A stretch of DNA of 64,000 bases, from NCBI GenBank assembly GCA_004296885.1, contig SCVN01000015.1, positions 248,001 to 312,000 on the forward strand, read 5' to 3'. This DNA comes from Nitrospirota bacterium. Its GTDB lineage: Bacteria; Nitrospirota; Nitrospiria; Nitrospirales; Nitrospiraceae. This document shows positions 53,123 to 64,000 of the stretch, piece after piece. The notes under the pieces were generated by a model. It saw only the letters and a list, made by a program, of their open reading frames with translations. It was not told where the DNA came from and searched no databases. Within the stretch, counting starts at the first letter, position 1; each line of letters opens with the position of its first letter. The translations under genes and the position numbers were made by a program.

Positions 53123-53590
53123 TTTTTCTTCCGTCACCATGGCCGTCATCTCGGCTTCGCAGGCCACATCGGCCTCCACATAGGCCTTGCCGTGCATCTT
53201 CCAGAAGGGGGGACGCTTCTTCAGCACCTCCACCTCCAACCGCAGTTGATCCCCCGGCACAACCGGCCGGCGGAATTTGGCGCCGTCCACCCCCGTCAGA
53301 TAGACCACCGGCCGGCCGCCGGCCGGCGCAGACTTCAAGGACAGCACGCACCCGGCCTGGGCCAGGGCTTCCAGGATCAGCACACCCGGCATGATCGGAC
53401 GGCCGGGGAAATGTCCCTGGAAAAATGGTTCGTTGATCGTCACGTTCTTGATCGCGACGATCCGCTGCCCCGCCTCCCACTCTTTCACCCGGTCCACCAG
53501 CAGGAACGGATAGCGGTGGGGAAGGATGGCCAGAATCTCGTCGTGGTTCAAGGTCTTGCCCGCCTCGTCTCCGGCTCCCGTCGTCGCCAT
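53102..53590 (-). CDS. fabZ: (3R)-hydroxyacyl-ACP dehydratase
   Basis: FabZ dehydrates hydroxyacyl-ACP in fatty acid elongation and competes with LpxA for the same acyl donor. The 162-residue hot-dog-fold protein has [33 protein letters not shown] with the catalytic His60 and Glu74, and [12 protein letters not shown]. The tail DVKRDT plus stop is read from the repeat at 53091-53122. It lies 1 base after the start side of the ompH gene's stop and upstream of lpxA, as in many Gram-negatives. Confidence 0.95.
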   Translation of the reverse strand: MATTGAGDEAGKTLNHDEILAILPHRYPFLLVDRVKEWEAGQRIVAIKNVTINEPFFQGHFPGRPIMPGVLILEALAQAGCVLSLKSAPAGGRPVVYLTGVDGAKFRRPVVPGDQLRLEVEVLKKRPPFWKMHGKAYVEADVACEAEMTAMVTEEKDVKRDT

Positions 53591-53591
53591 G

Positions 53592-54128
53592 CTACTTGTA
53601 CCTCCGGTCGAATTCTTTGAGGACGGCCTCGGTCAGATCAACGGCCGGCTGGGCGTAAATGACGATCTTGAGCGTCGCGTCGCTGCCTTTGTCCAGCACG
53701 GCCGTGAACCCCTGCTTCTGCGCCACGTCGCCGACCACCTCTTTGATCTTCTTCTGATACTCGGCGTCCAGCTCTTTTTGCTTGGTCTGGACTTCGCGCT
53801 GAAAATCCTGAAGGCGGCGCTGGTAGCCCTCGTACTTGACCCGAAACCGCTCTTGTTTGTCCCGCTTGGCGGCCTCGCTGAGGTTCGGAGGGGACTCGCG
53901 CAAGTCCTTTTCGAGCCCTTGCATCTCCTCGCTATCGGCGGCCAGAATCCGCTGGCGGCTCACCGAAAACTCTTTCAGCGTCTCCAGAGCCCGCTTCCCG
54001 GCCACGCTCCGCTCCACCACCGCCTGCTGATCCACCACCGCGACCTTGATCGTATCAGCCGCCTCGCCTGCCCCGGCCAGGCCCAGCGTCAGCACCACCC
54101 CCAGCGCGCTCCACCCTGCTCGCCTCAT
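53592..54128 (-). CDS. OmpH/Skp-family periplasmic chaperone
   Basis: A 178-residue protein from ATG 54128 (AAAGGAGTGGG just upstream) with a signal peptide ([20 protein letters not shown], cleavage near AEA-ADT). The mature part has the Skp pattern: [20 protein letters not shown], a long charged coiled coil (about 60-135) and [19 protein letters not shown] at the end. Skp carries unfolded outer-membrane proteins to BamA, which is encoded two genes upstream. An ATG 42 bases upstream is possible but lacks a binding site. Confidence 0.88.
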   Translation of the reverse strand: MRRAGWSALGVVLTLGLAGAGEAADTIKVAVVDQQAVVERSVAGKRALETLKEFSVSRQRILAADSEEMQGLEKDLRESPPNLSEAAKRDKQERFRVKYEGYQRRLQDFQREVQTKQKELDAEYQKKIKEVVGDVAQKQGFTAVLDKGSDATLKIVIYAQPAVDLTEAVLKEFDRRYK

Positions 54129-54185
54129 ACCCACTCCTTTCACCCTCCACCGGCCTGTGACGTTCCCCATTGCCTATGGCCCTAC

Positions 54186-54716
54186 TTACGGCGTTGCCTT
54201 GTTCATTTCGTCGATAACTTTGGCGGTGATATCCAGCGACGCATCGCTGTAAGGGACCGGCGCCCCGCGGCCCTTCTCGAACACGACAAGCAAGCCGAGT
54301 TGTTGCGCCACCTTCGCCACCGCCCGATCTGCCTTCTCCCTGAACCCTTCCTGCACTTCCTTCTGCTTCTCCTGCACCTCGCGGCTGAGTTCACCGGCCT
54401 TCTGCTGAAACTCCGCCGCGCGGCGGCGAAACTGCTCCTCCCGCTCCCGTTTGGCGGTTTCACTCAACACGCTGGCCTGTTTGGTGAAGTCCTCCTGCAG
54501 ACGCTTGAGTTCTTTTTCCTCCAACTCGACCAGCGCCTCACGATTTTTGATGAACGAATTCAGCGAATCCAGATTTTTTTTGCCGAGCGTGGTGTCGGTG
54601 AAGACCTTCTGGAATTCGACCAGGCCGATCTTGGTCGCCGACTGCATCGTCCCGGCGGTCCCGCAACCGGCAACCCCCACCAAGACCAAGGCCAGAAACG
54701 GGCCGGAACGAATCAT
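54186..54716 (-). CDS. OmpH/Skp-family lipoprotein
   Basis: A second Skp-like protein of about 176 residues. It has a lipoprotein signal (IRSGPFLALVLVGVAGC) with the lipidation Cys near residue 18, so it is anchored to a membrane rather than free. Then KIGLVEFQKVFTDTTLGKK, a long coiled coil (about 50-125) and LGLLVVFEKGRGAPVPYSDA. ATG 54716 is chosen because GAGAGG precedes it; an ATG five codons upstream is an alternative. It sits between bamA and the soluble ompH in the slot where lpxD often lies. Confidence 0.86.
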   Translation of the reverse strand: MIRSGPFLALVLVGVAGCGTAGTMQSATKIGLVEFQKVFTDTTLGKKNLDSLNSFIKNREALVELEEKELKRLQEDFTKQASVLSETAKREREEQFRRRAAEFQQKAGELSREVQEKQKEVQEGFREKADRAVAKVAQQLGLLVVFEKGRGAPVPYSDASLDITAKVIDEMNKATP

Positions 54717-54756
54717 GCGATGCCCTCTCATTGATCAGATTCTCCTGCGCAAGCTA

Positions 54757-57054
54757 TTAGAACAGACTGCCGACGGAAAATTCGAAGACACCCTTCCTCT
54801 CACCCGGCTGGCCAGGCGCCTCTTTCAGTGGCGCCAGATTGATCCCATAGGCTGCACGCAACGGCCCGAAAGGCGATATCCAGCGTCCCTCCAACCCGGC
54901 CGACTTGCGCAGGTTGAAGTTGAACGACTCGCCATCTGCAAAGCCCTTTCCGTAATCGAAGAAGATCACGGCGTTGAGCTTGGCCTCCGCCGAGACCGTG
55001 AAGATAAAATCGTAGTTGAAGATCAACTCGCGGTTCGCGCCGACCAACGTGCCGGCGGAGGTCAATGGCCCGGCTCGGCCGAACTGGAAGCCACGCATGG
55101 TGTTGATGCCGCCCACGAAGAACCGTTCAGTCAGCGGGATCGGCTTGTTCCCTAACCCTTCGGCGGCCCCGACCCGGAAACGAAAGGCATTCCGGATATC
55201 GTAGGGCAACGGGACGTAATAGATCGTATCGAAAGCATACTTGACATAGTTGTTGCTGCCGCCCAGGTAGGGCGTCCCCAGATCGAAGTTGATGGCATTG
55301 CGCATCCCGGACCGAGGGTCCATGTAATAGTCCCGGGAGTCCCGGGCCACCGAACTGCGGAACCCGGTCGTGGTCTGCTGGCCGATCTGCAGCAAGATGA
55401 TTTCCGGCGCTTCCGGTTGAGGCTCGTAAAACCGCAGTTTTTCCGCGAACAGGGCGAAGCTGGCGGAGGTATACTCGGAAAACCATCGCCCGAGCGTGAC
55501 GCTGGCGCCGCTCTTGTCTTCGAAGTAGGTCAGGTAGTTCGTAACCGAACTGTAGACATCCACCTGCATGGAAGTCAGCGAGTCGTTCCAGTAGGGGTCG
55601 CGGAAGGTGATCATCCCCAAGCTGCGCCGCTGCCCCAACTGGCCTCTGATCCGGCCCAAATACCCATTGCCGCCCAGGTTGCCCTCGGTGATATCGGCCA
55701 CGGCCACGAACTGGTCCAGGGTGCTGAACCCGCCGCCGACGCTGAACTGGCCGGTGGATTTCTCCTTGACCTTCACATCCAGGTCCACCTTGTCGGCATC
55801 CACCGGCTTGGGCAAAATCTCGACGGTTTCGAAGAACTGGAGGTTGTTCAGCCGCTGGAAGCTCCGCTTGATCGCCACTGTGTCGATGACGTCCTGCTCG
55901 TCCAGCCGTAGCTCGCGGCGGATGACGTTGTCGCGGGTCTTGTCGTTGCCCGTGATCTGAATCTCGCGGATCCGGATCAGTTCTCCCTCCTTGATGTGCA
56001 AAAGGACTCGGGCGGTCTTCTTGTCCTGGTCCGGTGTCACCGTCGGGCTCACATCCGTAAACGCATAGCCCTTCCCCCCGTACAACTCGGTCAAGCGGGT
56101 GATTTCATCCCTGACCTTGGCGCGCTGGAAGACCTCGCCGGTTTTCACTTTCGACCCCACCATGAGCTCCGGCTCCTCGAACACCGTGTTGCCGCGGAAC
56201 CCGACCTCCGACACCGTAAACGGCTCGCCCTCGACGATCGGATAGGTGATGATGAACCACTTCTTGTCCGGCGTCAGCTCCATGGTCGGCAAGCCCACCT
56301 GGATGTTGAGGAACCCCTTGTTCAGGTAGACCTCCCTGATCCGCTCGACGTCGTTATTCATCTCTTCCCGCTTGAGAATCCCCGCATCCGTGAAATTGGA
56401 AAGGAGGTAGATCCACTCGCGGGTGGCCATCGTCTTGAACAGCTCTTTCTTGGTGACGGATTTCGCGCCGTCGAAGATCACGCTCTTGACCTTGGCCCGA
56501 TCGCCTTCCTTGACGAAAAACGTCAGTCGCTTCCGGTCCTCGTCCAATGTCTGGATGATCGGAATCACCTGCGCGCTGTAATAGCCGTCCTCCTGGTAAG
56601 CCAGCCTGATCTTCTCCGCGCTTTCCTTGGCCTGTTGCTGGTCCAGAAACGACTGGCTCCGGATCGTCGTCTTCTCCTGCAGCTTGTCGTCGCTCAACTG
56701 TTTATTGCCGTCAAACACGATCTCAGTGATGAACGGCTTTTCCCGGACGACGAACGTGAGGGTGACGCCCCCGATGACCCGCTCGGTTTCGATCTGGACG
56801 TCCTCGAAAAACCCCATCTCGTAGATGAGCCGGATCTGAGCACGGATGGATTCGGCTGTATACGGGTCCCCCGCCTTGAGGGTGATCCGGCCGCGCACGG
56901 CTGTGGTTTCAATGCGCTTGTTCCCGCGGACGTCGATGGCCTTGACCTTCAACGCACTGTCCTGGGCTTGCACGAAACCGGAGGAAAGAGTCAGCAGCGT
57001 GACGATTGCCATCGCCACAAGACCAATCCAACCAGTCCCGAACCGATTGGTCAC
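54757..57054 (-). CDS. bamA: Outer membrane protein assembly factor BamA
   Basis: The core of the outer-membrane beta-barrel insertion machine. About 765 residues from GTG 57054 (GGAAAGG 5 bases upstream): a signal peptide (VAMAIVTLLTLSSGFVQA), five POTRA domains (about 35-430) and a 16-strand barrel. The conserved loop reads FFVGGINTMRGFQFGRAGPL (RGF) and the protein ends VFEFSVGSLF with the terminal aromatic residue. Upstream lies a 350-base divergent region shared with galU; downstream are the two ompH genes. Confidence 0.95.
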   Translation of the reverse strand: MTNRFGTGWIGLVAMAIVTLLTLSSGFVQAQDSALKVKAIDVRGNKRIETTAVRGRITLKAGDPYTAESIRAQIRLIYEMGFFEDVQIETERVIGGVTLTFVVREKPFITEIVFDGNKQLSDDKLQEKTTIRSQSFLDQQQAKESAEKIRLAYQEDGYYSAQVIPIIQTLDEDRKRLTFFVKEGDRAKVKSVIFDGAKSVTKKELFKTMATREWIYLLSNFTDAGILKREEMNNDVERIREVYLNKGFLNIQVGLPTMELTPDKKWFIITYPIVEGEPFTVSEVGFRGNTVFEEPELMVGSKVKTGEVFQRAKVRDEITRLTELYGGKGYAFTDVSPTVTPDQDKKTARVLLHIKEGELIRIREIQITGNDKTRDNVIRRELRLDEQDVIDTVAIKRSFQRLNNLQFFETVEILPKPVDADKVDLDVKVKEKSTGQFSVGGGFSTLDQFVAVADITEGNLGGNGYLGRIRGQLGQRRSLGMITFRDPYWNDSLTSMQVDVYSSVTNYLTYFEDKSGASVTLGRWFSEYTSASFALFAEKLRFYEPQPEAPEIILLQIGQQTTTGFRSSVARDSRDYYMDPRSGMRNAINFDLGTPYLGGSNNYVKYAFDTIYYVPLPYDIRNAFRFRVGAAEGLGNKPIPLTERFFVGGINTMRGFQFGRAGPLTSAGTLVGANRELIFNYDFIFTVSAEAKLNAVIFFDYGKGFADGESFNFNLRKSAGLEGRWISPFGPLRAAYGINLAPLKEAPGQPGERKGVFEFSVGSLF

Positions 57055-57401
57055 TGCAGCCTTTCCGCACAAACCGGCTGATCGCCAGACACCGCCACGG
57101 ATATGGACGCAGGGACGCCCCTGCGAGGCATGTGCGTATCAACCACCGTATTGCTTGATGCCATCATGGCGCGACAAAACCTGCTTGCCTGAACCTCAGG
57201 CGGAGCCTGTGGGAGCCACGGCAATCCCCACCGTTCAGACCGGCCACGACTCGGCAAAAGAGTTTGAAAAATCTCAGGAATTATAGGGGCAGGCCGGCGT
57301 AATGTAAAGAGAAATTCGCCGCTCTGGCACAGGCCTATCGCCTGATCCTGGCCCTCCCGTTTCCTTGACTTTCTTTGGATGCTTCCCATAGTATCCACAG
57401 C
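57055..57401. other. Divergent intergenic region between bamA and galU
   Basis: About 350 bases with no convincing gene. An open minus-strand frame (57398-57051) ends by overlapping the bamA start but has no protein-like composition. It holds a promoter candidate for galU (57365-57394) and a small perfect hairpin GCCTGA-ACC-TCAGGC (about 57187-57201). The bamA promoter should also be here, but I could not point to a good one. Confidence 0.5.
57365..57394 (+). promoter_or_regulatory. Putative galU promoter
   Basis: TTGACT (57365-57370), 18 bases, then TAGTAT (57389-57394). Transcription would begin about 57401, within a base or two of the galU ATG, implying a leaderless transcript; no Shine-Dalgarno is seen before that ATG. 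Confidence 0.4.
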
Positions 57402-58280
57402 ATGTCGTCCGTCGCCGTTCGGAAAGCCATTATTCCCGCCGCCGGCCTGGGAACCCGCTTTCTTCCGGCCACCAAGGCCTCCCCCAAGGAGATGCTCCCG
57501 CTGGTGGACAAACCGCTCATCCAGTATGCGGTCGAGGAAGCCGTCGCGTCAGGCATCGAAGACATCATCATCGTCACGGGCCGCGGGAAGCGGGCCATTG
57601 AAGACCATTTCGACCGGTCGTTCGAGCTGGAAGAAAACCTCAAGGGCAACGGGAAATCCCAACTGCTCAAGGACATCCGCCGCATCTCAGAAATGGCGAA
57701 TTTCTGCTACGTGCGGCAGGCGGCGGCCCTGGGCTTGGGCCATGCCGTCCTCTGCGCCCGACACCTGATCGGCAACGAACCCTTTGCCGTACTGCTCAGC
57801 GACGAGGTCATCGACCACCCAGTCCCGGCGCTGCGCCAGTTGATCCAAGTCTACGACGAAGGCAACGGCGGGGTCATCGGTATCCTCAAAGTGCCGAAGC
57901 CCGAGGTGAGTCACTATGGCATTGTGGCCACCGAGCCCCTGGCCGACGGCCTGCATCGCGTGCGCGACTTGGTCGAAAAACCGGCTCCGGCCGACGCCCC
58001 CTCACAATGGGCCGTCATCGGACGCTATGTCCTGTCTCCGGACATTTTTGCCTGCCTGGAGGAAACCGAACCTGGGAAAAACGGCGAGATCCAGTTGACC
58101 GATGCATTGCGCCTCCTGACCAGGAAAGCGTCCATCTACGCGCAGGAAATCAAAGGACAACGGCACGATGCGGGCGATAAGCTGGGGTTTCTCAAGGCGA
58201 CGGTAGATTTTGCGCTGAAGAATCCCACGCTAGGCCCCTCATTCGCGCGCTACCTCAAGCAAGTAGTGACAAGTAGTTGA
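57402..58280 (+). CDS. galU: UTP-glucose-1-phosphate uridylyltransferase
   Basis: Makes UDP-glucose for LPS and other glycans. From ATG 57402 the protein is 292 residues: RKAIIPAAGLGTRFLPATKA (nucleotide loop), KEMLPLVDKPLIQYAVEEA, VTGRGKRAIEDHFD, and LGHAVLCARHLIGNEPFAVL, ending with LKNPTLGPSFARYL. Family, length and motifs agree. It is the first gene of the plus-strand block and may be leaderless. Its product is upstream of UDP-glucuronate for the decarboxylase at 17595-18599, although no UDP-glucose dehydrogenase is in the window. Confidence 0.95.
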   Translation: MSSVAVRKAIIPAAGLGTRFLPATKASPKEMLPLVDKPLIQYAVEEAVASGIEDIIIVTGRGKRAIEDHFDRSFELEENLKGNGKSQLLKDIRRISEMANFCYVRQAAALGLGHAVLCARHLIGNEPFAVLLSDEVIDHPVPALRQLIQVYDEGNGGVIGILKVPKPEVSHYGIVATEPLADGLHRVRDLVEKPAPADAPSQWAVIGRYVLSPDIFACLEETEPGKNGEIQLTDALRLLTRKASIYAQEIKGQRHDAGDKLGFLKATVDFALKNPTLGPSFARYLKQVVTSS

Positions 58281-58350
58281 TTGACAGGCTGCAGAGCCGC
58301 CCGTTCTCCGGTCGTCTCCACACTTGATATATCCATGAGGGTCTGACTCT

Positions 58351-60849
<2,499 letters not shown>

Positions 60850-60850
60850 C

Positions 60851-61921
60851 ATGCCTCCTCGCCATTCTCGCCTGCCCTCTGCCGGACGGCTGGCGGAATT
60901 TCCGCTCATCGAAGACCTCGCCCGCCGGTTCGGAACCACCGGCCGGTCCGTGTTGCGTGGCATCGGGGATGATGCCGCCATCCTGAGCCCTCCGTCCGGG
61001 GACCTCTTCTTGCTCACCACCGATCTGCTGGCTGAAGGGGTCCACTTTGACCGAACCACGGCCACGTTCGAGGACATCGGTTACAAGGCCGCCGTCGCCA
61101 ACCTCAGCGATATCGCCGCCATGGGCGGCACTCCCCGCTATCTGCTGGTCTCGCTGGCCATTCCTGCCGGCCATACCCAGGCGGAAATCCGCCGGCTCTA
61201 TCGAGGCATGATGAGTGCCTGCCGGCCCCATCGTGTGGAATTAATCGGCGGTGATACCTCCTCCTCCCGTCAGGGCCTCTTCATCAACCTGACCCTCGCA
61301 GGAACCGCCAAACCGGGACATGCCCTGTCCCGCAGCGGCGCACGGGTTGGCGATCTCCTGTATGTGACCGGGACATTGGGCGATTCCCTGGCGGGGCTAC
61401 GGTTGCTGAAAGACGCGCACGGCAGGCCCCATCGCGCCGGCATCAGCCTGAGCAAGGAGGCCCGTCGCTACCTCGCCGAGCGGCACTTGCGGCCCGCCCC
61501 AAGGCTGGCGGTCGGACAACTCCTGGCCAAACACAGACTGGCCACCTCCGCCATCGACCTGTCCGATGGGCTCTCGGGCGACCTGGCGCACATCTGCAAG
61601 CAAAGCCGGGTCGGAGCCGAACTGGATATGCTGACGCTCCCCCTCTCGCCCGCTTGTCTGGACTATGCAGAGGCCTGCCGCAAGAACCCCTTCGAGCTTG
61701 CACTGGCCGGAGGGGAGGACTATGAGCTGCTTGTCACCGTCTCCCCCAAGAATAAGACGAAAGTAGAGCGGCTCGCCCGATCGTTCGGCTGCCGGCTGTC
61801 CTGCATCGGCAGAATACAATCGCAGAAGCGAGGCCTGACAGTCATTGAGCCGGACGGGTCCGCCCGCAAGCTGGCGATCACCAGTTATCGACATTTTGAA
61901 GCACCGTCGAGCGCCCGATAG
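60851..61921 (+). CDS. thiL: Thiamine-monophosphate kinase
   Basis: Phosphorylates TMP to thiamine pyrophosphate. The 356-residue protein starts at ATG 60851 (TGACATG, one base after lon). It has GIGDDAAIL (37-45), LLTTDLLAEGVHFD (54-67), VANLSDIAAMGGTPRYLL, GGDTSSSRQG and the C-terminal LAGGEDYELLVTV. All are AIR-synthase-fold metal and nucleotide sites of ThiL. Upstream in-frame codons lie inside lon and are ignored. Confidence 0.93.
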   Translation: MPPRHSRLPSAGRLAEFPLIEDLARRFGTTGRSVLRGIGDDAAILSPPSGDLFLLTTDLLAEGVHFDRTTATFEDIGYKAAVANLSDIAAMGGTPRYLLVSLAIPAGHTQAEIRRLYRGMMSACRPHRVELIGGDTSSSRQGLFINLTLAGTAKPGHALSRSGARVGDLLYVTGTLGDSLAGLRLLKDAHGRPHRAGISLSKEARRYLAERHLRPAPRLAVGQLLAKHRLATSAIDLSDGLSGDLAHICKQSRVGAELDMLTLPLSPACLDYAEACRKNPFELALAGGEDYELLVTVSPKNKTKVERLARSFGCRLSCIGRIQSQKRGLTVIEPDGSARKLAITSYRHFEAPSSAR

Positions 61922-61939
61922 CAGCCCCGAAGGAGTCTC

Positions 61940-62437
61940 ATGGTATCCATCGCCAACATCCGCGCACACCTTGAACAGGTCCTGCACTTGCACGAATCCC
62001 CCCACCGCACGGCCCTTGCCTTTGCCGTCGGCATCTTCATTGCCTTCTCCCCTACCTACGGGCTGCACACCATCAGCGCCGTCTTCTGCGCCTGGGCGTT
62101 TCGACTCAATGCCGTGGCCCTGATGACCGGCGCCTTCGTCAACAATCCCTGGACCGTCGTCCCGATCTTGGCCGCCACCTTTTGGACCGGCTTTCACGTC
62201 ATGGGCGTGCCGGAGGGGGCCCCGGTGCAATGGAGCCATCTCACGTTGGAGGGACTCTACGCTCAGATCCAGACCTATGCGCTGCCCTTTTTCGTCGGGG
62301 GCATCCTCCTGAGCCTTCTGGTCACTCTGCTCGCCTATCCGGTCGCCTACTGGATTATCGTTCAGGCCAGGGCGCGAAGGTCCGCCGACCCCGTCCAGGA
62401 GTCGGTTGCCACTCAGAACCCGCCTGAGCTAAGATGA
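61940..62437 (+). CDS. DUF2062 membrane protein
   Basis: A 165-residue protein with three hydrophobic segments (ALAFAVGIFIAFSPTYGLHT, AVFCAWAFRLNAVALMTGAF, FFVGGILLSLLVTLLAYPVA) and the DUF2062 signature GIFIAFSPTYGLHT...FVNNPWTV. GAAGGAG precedes the ATG by 5 bases. Function is not known; members often lie near lipid or glycan genes. It follows thiL by 18 bases and precedes the HD gene by 4, so all three are probably one transcript. Confidence 0.87.
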   Translation: MVSIANIRAHLEQVLHLHESPHRTALAFAVGIFIAFSPTYGLHTISAVFCAWAFRLNAVALMTGAFVNNPWTVVPILAATFWTGFHVMGVPEGAPVQWSHLTLEGLYAQIQTYALPFFVGGILLSLLVTLLAYPVAYWIIVQARARRSADPVQESVATQNPPELR

Positions 62438-62441
62438 CACC

Positions 62442-63854
62442 GTGAAGGCCCATCCCATCGCTCCCAACGCCCCCTACGATGGCACGGCGCTCATCGCGGA
62501 CCCGATTCACGAATACATCTCCTTCACCGTTCCCTACGCAACATCCGGCTCCACGGAGCAGACCGAAAAGGACCTGATCGATTCCCCCTGGGTCCAGCGG
62601 CTCCGCTACATCTCCCAGCTCCAGAGCGCCCGCTGGGTCTATCCGTCGGCCGAGCACAGCCGATTCGTCCACTCGCTCGGGACCATGCACGTGGCCGGCC
62701 GCTTTGCCCGCCACCTTTACCCCTTCCTTGCACAAACGGTCCGCCATGTCCCCTCGGCCAACTACGTTGAAGAGTTGCTGCGGGTGACGGCCCTGGTGCA
62801 TGACATCGGCCACGGTCCCTTTTGCCATTTCTTCGACGAGAACTTTCTCGAGGAGTGGGGCCTGACGCACGAGCGGCTCGGGCAAATCATCATCCGGGAG
62901 CACCTCGGGCCGATCATCAGGAAGATCCGCCGGAGCCCGACCGGGCCGTTCGCAACGGGGGAAACGCTGGATCCGGATCAGATTGCACACCTCATCCTGA
63001 AGGACAAGGGCAAAGACCATTCGCGGCTGCCGGAATGGCTCAAATTCCTGCAACCGGTGATCTCCGGCAGCTACACCGGCGACAATCTGGATTACGTGCT
63101 ACGCGATTCCTACATGTGCGGGGTGGCGGTCGGCCCCGTGGACTTGACGCGGCTGATCCACTATACCCTGATCACCCACAAGGGCTTCACGATCCACAAG
63201 ACCGGCCTGCCCGCGTTGCAAATGTTCCTGAACACTCGGATGTACCTCTACTCCAACGTGTACTATCACCGGACGACCAGAGCCATCGACATCCATTTGC
63301 GGGAGATCTTCGGCGACACGATGCGCCTGATCTTCCCCCATGACCCCCGCAAGAACATGGAGACCTACCGGTTGCTCACCGACTGGTCCCTGATGGAAGA
63401 GGTCAGGGGATGGAGAACATCCCGGCAAGCAACCAGGCGAAGGCTCGGCGCGGAATGGGCGCGCATCCTGGGGCGGGACGTGAAGTGGAAGATGGCCTAC
63501 GCGACGGTGCTGAAAGAAAAAGGCCAGGAACGAGGCATGGATTTTCCAAGCCGCGAGCAGTTCGAGCAACAGATCAGGAAGGAACTACCGGCTCCCCTGC
63601 GCCAGATTCCGTTCAAGGTGGACATGGCCCCTCTGGACCCTCGACCGGACCCCAAGGACCAGCGAGGCATTCCTCTCTACGTCTACGACCATGGCACAGG
63701 CAGCGTCTCCACGGAGCCGTTGGAAGAGTTTCTGGACCTGCTACCCACGCGCCTGGTGCAGTTCCGCCTCTTTGCCCTCTCCCACCAGCACGACGCAGCT
63801 TTATCGCGGGCCGCCGCCACGGTGTTGAATAAAGGCATCCCGGCGAACAGCTGA
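62442..63854 (+). CDS. HD-domain phosphohydrolase (dGTPase/SAMHD1-like)
   Basis: A 470-residue protein from GTG 62442. The HD metal site is complete: EHSRFVHSLGT (His76 side), ALVHDIGHGPFCH (His120, Asp121) and a later YTGDNLDYVLRDSYMCG that supplies the last Asp and substrate tyrosine. The order HxxxH...HD...D with DPIHEYISF at the start resembles dNTP triphosphohydrolases and SAMHD1-like proteins; the C-terminal 150 residues are not recognised. Substrate inferred only from family. Confidence 0.88.
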   Translation: MKAHPIAPNAPYDGTALIADPIHEYISFTVPYATSGSTEQTEKDLIDSPWVQRLRYISQLQSARWVYPSAEHSRFVHSLGTMHVAGRFARHLYPFLAQTVRHVPSANYVEELLRVTALVHDIGHGPFCHFFDENFLEEWGLTHERLGQIIIREHLGPIIRKIRRSPTGPFATGETLDPDQIAHLILKDKGKDHSRLPEWLKFLQPVISGSYTGDNLDYVLRDSYMCGVAVGPVDLTRLIHYTLITHKGFTIHKTGLPALQMFLNTRMYLYSNVYYHRTTRAIDIHLREIFGDTMRLIFPHDPRKNMETYRLLTDWSLMEEVRGWRTSRQATRRRLGAEWARILGRDVKWKMAYATVLKEKGQERGMDFPSREQFEQQIRKELPAPLRQIPFKVDMAPLDPRPDPKDQRGIPLYVYDHGTGSVSTEPLEEFLDLLPTRLVQFRLFALSHQHDAALSRAAATVLNKGIPANS

Positions 63855-63894
63855 ACGAGCGGCGCGAGGCACCGCAAAACCGGCAGGAAGAGTC

Positions 63895-64000
63895 CTACTG
63901 TCGCAACTCCCCGAGCGGATTGGACTGGATGTAGTTCGGGTCCTGCTTATCTTCCCAGACATCCATGCCCTCGTCCCCGTAGCCCCAGCCTTTGAGGTAC
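63895..64000 (-). CDS. Partial C-terminus of an unidentified protein
   Basis: An open minus-strand frame enters from the right edge and ends at TAG 63897-63895. The last 34 residues include GWGYGDEGMDVWEDKQDPN and end SNPLGELRQ. I do not recognise the family. It converges with the HD-domain gene across a 40-base gap. Confidence 0.55.
   Translation of the reverse strand, partial: YLKGWGYGDEGMDVWEDKQDPNYIQSNPLGELRQ

Noticed and set aside
57051-57398. Minus-strand frame of 115 codons overlapping the bamA start by GTGA
   Set aside because: It spans the promoter region, begins among galU leader sequence and has no protein-like pattern; the overlap seems coincidental.

Overview
The window reads as chromosomal DNA of a GC-rich Gram-negative bacterium, most likely a Nitrospirota (Nitrospira-like) genome. 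This rests on overall gene content, GC-rich codon use and gene order (envelope/LPS operon plus lon-thiL), and it is an inference, not a database result. No rRNA, tRNA, CRISPR array or transposase gene was seen.

Layout. From the left edge to about 57 kb almost everything is on the minus strand. Positions 1-9.4 kb hold housekeeping genes: a partial gene, a caspase-like lipoprotein, cysE, a four-helix-bundle gene, ispF, ispD, a PIN-TRAM membrane protein, an HtrA protease, class I aldolase and fructose-1,6-bisphosphatase. From 9.5 to 19.8 kb lie nucleotide-sugar genes: DUF3108, algC/manB, manC, a KdsC-like phosphatase, gmd, rfbD, rfbB, rfbA and a UDP-glucuronate decarboxylase. From 19.9 to 44.2 kb is a surface-polysaccharide/LPS-core region with many glycosyltransferases (GT2, GT4, GT9, one GT-C), two methyltransferases and a module resembling sxtI/J/K of saxitoxin clusters (carbamoyltransferase, SxtJ-family, DUF5989, SGNH protein). 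From 42.5 to 57 kb is the lipid A/outer-membrane block: waaC, a waaF-gmhB fusion, lpxK, kdtA, a DUF374 acyltransferase, msbA, lpxB, a Gfo/Idh oxidoreductase, lpxI, lpxA, fabZ, two ompH-like genes and bamA. From 57.4 kb the direction switches to plus: galU, lon, thiL, a DUF2062 protein and an HD-domain phosphohydrolase, then a partial minus-strand gene at the right edge.

How the genes work together. FBPase/aldolase, AlgC, ManC, Gmd, RfbABD, Uxs and GalU feed nucleotide sugars to the glycosyltransferases. LpxA/I/B/K, KdtA, WaaC/WaaF and GmhB build lipid A and inner core. MsbA flips the product, while BamA, OmpH and HtrA look after the outer membrane. Many genes overlap by 1-13 bases or abut, so long operons are likely.

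Most unusual signal. Short intergenic inverted repeats, built from iterated 8-10 base words (AAAGTC/GACTTT, TCACGCTTCACG-like, and TGAATG-like vocabularies), recur through the window. They extend into coding ends and supply the last codons and stop of at least seven genes (ispF, ispD, manC, DUF374, msbA, fabZ, Gfo/Idh). One copy lies in frame inside the waaF-gmhB fusion. One pair, a 27-bp inverted repeat matching at 24 positions, encloses a whole four-helix-bundle (S23/IVS-like) gene between ispF and cysE. That arrangement recalls 23S rRNA intervening sequences, but sits between protein genes. The polysaccharide region also shows a segmental duplication with a decayed carbamoyltransferase copy, a twice-frameshifted GT2 gene and a DUF374 gene interrupted at an A9 run.
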